DNA from: Gammaproteobacteria bacterium
Lineage (GTDB): Bacteria > Pseudomonadota > Gammaproteobacteria > Pseudomonadales > Pseudohongiellaceae
DNA length: 8,854 bases
Direction of reading: 5' to 3'
Assembly (NCBI GenBank): GCA_016762975.1
Contig: JAESUV010000140.1
Location: 12,784 to 21,637 of the forward strand
The position numbers and the translations under genes were made by a program. How positions within the stretch are numbered: position 1 is the first letter of the stretch; each line of letters starts with the position of its first letter. The notes beneath the pieces are model-generated. The model was not told the DNA's origin. It searched no databases and saw only the letters and a list, made by a program, of their open reading frames with translations. Below are positions 6,601 to 8,854 of the stretch, piece by piece.

Positions 6601-7298
6601 AGCTTTCTCATATTACGAAGGATAGACTGGTCAATTTGCGGCCAGAGCGAGCACCACAGACTATTGCGGGTGTGCTGCATAGCATACGTACTATGAGGAA
6701 CAAGGCAGGAGATACCATAGCGTTCTTAGTATTGGATGATAGTAGCGCACGGTTTGAGTTCTCTTTGTTCGCAAAAGAATACGAAAAATACCGGGAGACA
6801 CTGCTCAAAGATGTGATCATGGTAGTGGAATGCGCCGTGAGCATCGATGATTACAGCGGCGGCATGCGCGGCCGCGGCAAGAGCATAATGACACTAGCCC
6901 AGGCGCGTAAACGCAATGCACGCCGTGTGGCATTGAATCTCGAATCGGAGTCGCTTGGCAGTGATTTCTGCGAGCACCTTGCGCGCATCCTCGAGCCTTA
7001 TCGTAAACCAGTCGAGCTCGATGTCGTAGAAAGTGCGGCAGCTGAAAATGCTTCAGGTGATAGTCCCGCTCCGCTTACTGCTAATCGTCATCCACACCCT
7101 GAGCCACTTCCACCGAATGCGCATGCAATGTGGGGGGAAGAGGGGGAGGGCTGCCAGGTGATGGTGCGCTATCAGCGCTCTGACTCCATAGGGTGTATAA
7201 TGCTGGGCCAAGAATGGATAGTATCGCCTACCGATGACCTGATTCAGCGTCTGCGGTTAGAGTACGGTAAAGACAAAGTAGTATTAAGCTACAAATAG
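3681..7298 (+). CDS. dnaE: DNA polymerase III alpha subunit DnaE
   Basis: DnaE is the catalytic subunit of the replicative polymerase III core. Domains in order: PHP (about 6-275), palm/thumb/fingers (about 285-800), helix-hairpin-helix region (about 830-900), OB fold (about 994-1070) and C-terminal tau-binding domain. The first PHP motif reads LRLHS, with Arg replacing the first His of HxH as in E. coli, so PHP proofreading is unlikely. GPGRGSGAGS (360-369), the catalytic Asp404 and Asp406 in PDFDVDF, Asp556 in KFDFLGLRT and GFNKSHSAAYA (750-760) are intact. The clamp-binding site reads VQDMFG (919-924), where E. coli has QADMFG. The 1205 residues exceed E. coli's 1160 because of an insertion of about 45 residues at roughly 1109-1157. 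The ATG is chosen by homology (MSENQPFAHLRLHS); no good Shine-Dalgarno sequence is seen. Confidence 0.98.
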   Translation: MSENQPFAHLRLHSEFSINDGIVTIKPLLARLHEFSMPAVAITDLANMFCLIKFYSASLKAGIKPVCGCDVLVESDDRSKQTRLVLLVKNEVGYLSLTKLISELYTENPSQSEPVVRKSQLAGRVDGLIALSGAQNSDIGLALLADEKDLAKELLNEWQQLFPESFYLELQRVGRPEEEDYIDAAVALAIETNSPVVATNDVRFIDQSDFDAHEVRVCINERRTLDDSRRPHNYTDQQYLKTGSEMAELFSDIPEALENAWEIVKRCNLTLVLDKPCLPNYPIPKGMGMEEYFSELSSDGLRERLRSLYGDDYETKDVEKPYWERLEFELGVINQMGFAGYFLIVMEFIQWSKDNGIPVGPGRGSGAGSIVAYALRITDLDPLKYDLLFERFLNPERVSMPDFDVDFCMEGRDRVIQHVTELYGKDAVSQIITFGTMAAKAVVRDVARVQGKPYMLADKLSKLIPFEPGITLKKAFEVEPLLGEFVDSDEDAQEIMEMAYKLEGITRNVGKHAGGVVIAPTKLTDFTPLYCDESGQGLVTQFDKNDVETAGLVKFDFLGLRTLTIIDWAVKMINSRAAEGEPPVDITKLPLTDERVYRLLQKGETTAIFQLESRGMKDLIKRQVPSSFEDIIALVALFRPGPLQSGMVDDFIDRKHGRTKVVYPHAELEPVLGNTYGVILYQEQVMQIAQVLANYSLAGADILRKAMGKKDPEVMAKQRTLFQAGAEARGIDADLAASIFDLMEKFAGYGFNKSHSAAYALVSYQTAWLKTHHPACFMAAVLSADMQSTDKVVILINECRSMKLTIVPPDINLGQFNFTVNEKEEIVYGLGAIKGLGEGPVGSILAAREERPFTNLLDICQRLDKQSVNKRTMEALIRSGALDNMVEGDLDYVRALLSALLPQAMQAAEQSSRNQASGVQDMFGEIAPAGTEDADLSASNITVRAWAEQHRLKVEKETLGLWLSGHPIDEFLDELSHITKDRLVNLRPERAPQTIAGVLHSIRTMRNKAGDTIAFLVLDDSSARFEFSLFAKEYEKYRETLLKDVIMVVECAVSIDDYSGGMRGRGKSIMTLAQARKRNARRVALNLESESLGSDFCEHLARILEPYRKPVELDVVESAAAENASGDSPAPLTANRHPHPEPLPPNAHAMWGEEGEGCQVMVRYQRSDSIGCIMLGQEWIVSPTDDLIQRLRLEYGKDKVVLSYK
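7086..7154 (+). repeat. Imperfect palindromic element inside dnaE, probably a degenerate interspersed repeat
   Basis: The segment encodes RHPHPEPLPPNAHAMW followed by GEEGEG (residues 1136-1157). It has a C-rich left arm (CCCT, CC, CTTCC, CC within about 7097-7114) facing a G-rich right arm (TGGGGGGAAGAGGGGGAGGG, 7131-7150). By hand, about 13 of 17 positions pair, around a centre containing ATGCGCAT (7117-7124). The composition and peptide (HPHPxPLP...GEGE) resemble the small palindromic repeats that many proteobacteria carry and sometimes translate as PHPNPLPxGEGE inserts. No second copy is seen in the window. Calling it a repeat family member is inference from that resemblance. Confidence 0.5.
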
Positions 7299-7346
7299 TC
7301 GGCCAGAAACAAGACAATTAAACTAGTAGGAAGAATTGAGAGCAGC
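7299..7346 (+). other. dnaE-accA intergenic region
   Basis: This short 48-nt gap shows no hairpin or clear promoter, which fits co-transcription of accA with dnaE. AGGAAG (7328-7333) and GAG (7338-7340) are the only Shine-Dalgarno-like bases before the accA ATG at 7347; their spacing (13 and 6 nt) makes a weak site. Confidence 0.5.
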
Positions 7347-8300
7347 ATGGATCCTAATTATCTCGAATTTGAACAACCCATTGCGGAGTTAGAAGCCAAG
7401 ATCAGCGAGCTGAGATTGGTGGGTAGTGACAATGAGTTGAATATCGGTGAAGAAATTCAGAACCTGAAAGACAAGAGCACCAAGCTCACCGAGAAAATAT
7501 ACGCGAACCTCTCTTCATGGCAAATCTCTCAAGTCGCCCGGCATCCACTGCGACCCTATACTCTCGATTATCTCGATCTCATTTTTACAGATTTCGATGA
7601 GTTGCACGGTGATCGCCTGTTCGCCGACGATCAAGCGCTTATCGGTGGGCTGGCAAAGATAGACGGTCGTCCTGTCGTGGTAATCGGTCATCAGAAGGGT
7701 AGAGGAACGAAGGAGAAAGTCCGACATAACTTTGGCATGCCTAGACCGGAAGGTTATAGAAAGGCTCGCCGCCTAGTGCTTCTTGCAGAACAATACAAGC
7801 TTCCTGTTTTGAGCTTTATAGATACACCCGGCGCCTATCCTGGGATGGATTCAGAAGAGCGCGGGATTAACGAAGCAATTGCCGTGAATATGTCGATGAT
7901 GTCACATGTAAAGACACCATTGATTGCGACGGTTACCGGCGAGGCAAACTCTGGTGGTGCTATCGCTATCGGTGTCTCTGATCAGCTCAATATGCTGCAG
8001 TACTCCACGTACACTGTGATAACGCCTGAGGGCTGTGCAACCATTCTCTGGAAGTCTTCCGATCATGCGGCAGCGGCAGCAGAGGCTATGGGAGTGACTT
8101 CTAAGCGATTAGAAGAGCTTGGCATAGTCGATCATACAATACCGGAGCCACTGGGCGGTGCGCATAGAGACGTCGCTGCGACAGCGGCAAGTATAAAGCT
8201 TGCTCTAGTCGAGCAGCTAGACCGTCTGACCGCTATGGATCTCGACGAACTGGTGGAACGCCGTTATAAGCGACTGATGAGCTACGGTATATCAAGTTAG
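7347..8300 (+). CDS. accA: Acetyl-CoA carboxylase carboxyltransferase subunit alpha
   Basis: AccA and AccD form the carboxyltransferase that moves the carboxyl group from biotin on AccB to acetyl-CoA, making malonyl-CoA, the committed step of fatty acid synthesis. The 317 residues match the family (E. coli 319). The N-terminal helical block LEFEQPIAELEAKI (6-19), then ARHPLRPYTLDYLDLIF (64-80), GHQKGR (114-119), RHNFGMPRPEGYRKA (126-140), FIDTPGAYPGMDSEERG (157-173), LQYSTYTVITPEGCA (about 215-229), ILWKS and the RRYKRLMSYG end are all typical. In the crotonase-fold glycine motif, the usual GEGGSGGA is GEANSGGA (198-205): Ala200 and Asn201 replace two glycines, while Gly203-Gly204 remain. AccD is not in the window, as is usual in gammaproteobacteria. 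Confidence 0.97.
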   Translation: MDPNYLEFEQPIAELEAKISELRLVGSDNELNIGEEIQNLKDKSTKLTEKIYANLSSWQISQVARHPLRPYTLDYLDLIFTDFDELHGDRLFADDQALIGGLAKIDGRPVVVIGHQKGRGTKEKVRHNFGMPRPEGYRKARRLVLLAEQYKLPVLSFIDTPGAYPGMDSEERGINEAIAVNMSMMSHVKTPLIATVTGEANSGGAIAIGVSDQLNMLQYSTYTVITPEGCATILWKSSDHAAAAAEAMGVTSKRLEELGIVDHTIPEPLGGAHRDVAATAASIKLALVEQLDRLTAMDLDELVERRYKRLMSYGISS

Positions 8301-8381
8301 TCATCAGCTTCTCGCTGGTTCGTGTAAAGAAATAACATCGCAATAATTGACTAGGGAGACGCTACTCCTCCCCAATTTTGA
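8301..8381 (+). other. accA-tilS intergenic region
   Basis: This is an 81-nt gap without an ORF. It contains the weak hairpin listed at 8354-8372. TTGACT at 8347-8352 is a good -35 match, but no -10 box follows at 16-18 nt (the sequence there is C-rich). AATAAT at 8342-8347 resembles a -10 but lacks a partner. No firm promoter can be called. Confidence 0.4.
8354..8378 (+). terminator. Weak terminator-like hairpin between accA and tilS
   Basis: GGGAG (8354-8358) can pair with CTCCC (8368-8372) around a 9-nt loop, followed by CAATTT. The five-base-pair stem is GC-rich, but the U-tract is short and offset by several bases. It might attenuate transcription into tilS or simply structure the leader. 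Confidence as a real terminator is low. Confidence 0.25.
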
Positions 8382-8854
8382 ATGGACCAATACATAGCTC
8401 TGCTATGCCCACAGGCCATGAATTACTCTCCCCAGACACTCCATGACAAACTAGAAGCAGCTCTGAATGAGCTCGCCTCTACGGATAAATTTTTGATCGG
8501 ATTAAGCGGCGGCCTGGATTCTGTCGTGCTCCTGCATGCGATGGTAAAATTGCGTGACGATTCTAGCGCAGATTTTCAGTTGCGTGCTCTACATATCAAT
8601 CATCAACTGCAGGGTCAGGCCCAGAGCTGGGAGAAGCACTGTTTGGCTCTCTGTGCAAAGCTGGCAGTTGAGTGTATTAGCACCAAGGTGGAAATATCAG
8701 CCAGCTCGGGTCTGGAGAATGCCGCCAGAGAGGCCCGCTATCGCGAATTCGAGGCTGAATTGTTGCCGGACGAGGAATTGTTGCTGGCTCACCACCGCGA
8801 TGATCAGATGGAAACGTTGTTGTTACGCCTCATTCGTGGTTCTGGAAGTCGTGG
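8382..8854 (+). CDS. tilS: tRNA(Ile)-lysidine synthase, N-terminal part (3' end outside window)
   Basis: TilS uses ATP and lysine to convert C34 of the CAU-anticodon tRNA-Ile2 to lysidine, so that the tRNA reads AUA and is charged with isoleucine. About 157 codons are present before the window ends. The PP-loop ATP pyrophosphatase motif SGGLDSVVLLH is at residues 42-52, and HHRDDQMETLLLRLIRGSG begins at residue 137; both are characteristic. NAAREARYREFE also matches the family. The frame is closed by a TGA at 8379-8381 just before ATG 8382. A second in-frame ATG at 8418 would start MNYSPQTLHDKL and put the PP-loop at residue 30, nearer to the short leader usual in TilS. Neither start has a good Shine-Dalgarno sequence, so the start is undecided. 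accA-tilS adjacency is common in gammaproteobacteria. Confidence 0.95.
   Translation, partial: MDQYIALLCPQAMNYSPQTLHDKLEAALNELASTDKFLIGLSGGLDSVVLLHAMVKLRDDSSADFQLRALHINHQLQGQAQSWEKHCLALCAKLAVECISTKVEISASSGLENAAREARYREFEAELLPDEELLLAHHRDDQMETLLLRLIRGSGSR

Noticed and set aside
8347..8352. TTGACT as the -35 of a tilS promoter
   Set aside because: The -35 match is good, but the bases 16-18 nt downstream are C-rich with no -10 box.
1..8854. A novel multi-gene system, mobile element, CRISPR array or RNA gene
   Set aside because: All eight genes are core housekeeping genes in a conserved order. No transposase, integrase, direct-repeat array or tRNA/rRNA sequence was recognised.

Overview
The window is a stretch of gammaproteobacterial core chromosome. 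All eight genes lie on the + strand in the order lpxD (3' end only) - fabZ - lpxA - lpxB - rnhB - dnaE - accA - tilS (5' end only). This order is the well-known gammaproteobacterial lipid A / fatty acid / replication cluster. Protein signatures are clearly gammaproteobacterial: the DnaE is of the Escherichia/Pseudomonas type, AccA opens with the FEQPIAELEAKI block, and RNase HII is encoded directly after lpxB. Base composition is close to balanced. I cannot fix the genus; a free-living, possibly marine, gammaproteobacterium is a guess.

Layout: 1-339 is the C-terminal third of LpxD. A 101-nt gap with several small hairpins precedes fabZ (441-890). fabZ overlaps lpxA (880-1653) by 11 nt, and lpxA carries the only strong Shine-Dalgarno sequence I can see. 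An 80-nt gap with a perfect 9-bp tandem duplication leads to lpxB (1734-2894), whose TAA abuts the ATG of rnhB (2895-3512). The longest non-coding stretch (3513-3680, 168 nt) holds an AT-only inverted repeat, a perfect 12-bp palindrome, an extended -10 promoter candidate and a 32-codon ORF that overlaps the dnaE start. dnaE (3681-7298) is followed after 48 nt by accA (7347-8300), and after another 81 nt by tilS, which runs off the end.

How the genes work together: LpxA, LpxD and LpxB catalyse the first, third and fifth steps of lipid A synthesis, using 3-hydroxyacyl-ACP. FabZ draws on the same 3-hydroxyacyl-ACP pool for phospholipid fatty acids, and AccA (carboxyltransferase alpha subunit) helps supply the malonyl-CoA that feeds both. 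RNase HII and DnaE serve genome maintenance and replication, and TilS modifies tRNA-Ile2. The cluster thus couples envelope lipid supply with replication and translation.

I found no new multi-gene system, mobile element, CRISPR array or RNA gene. The most interesting signal is an insertion of about 45 residues near the C terminus of DnaE. Part of it looks like a translated palindromic repeat (peptide HPHPEPLP...GEEGEG). Several enzymes also carry unusual residues at positions that are nearly invariant in the family members I can recall (LpxA, AccA, RNase HII).
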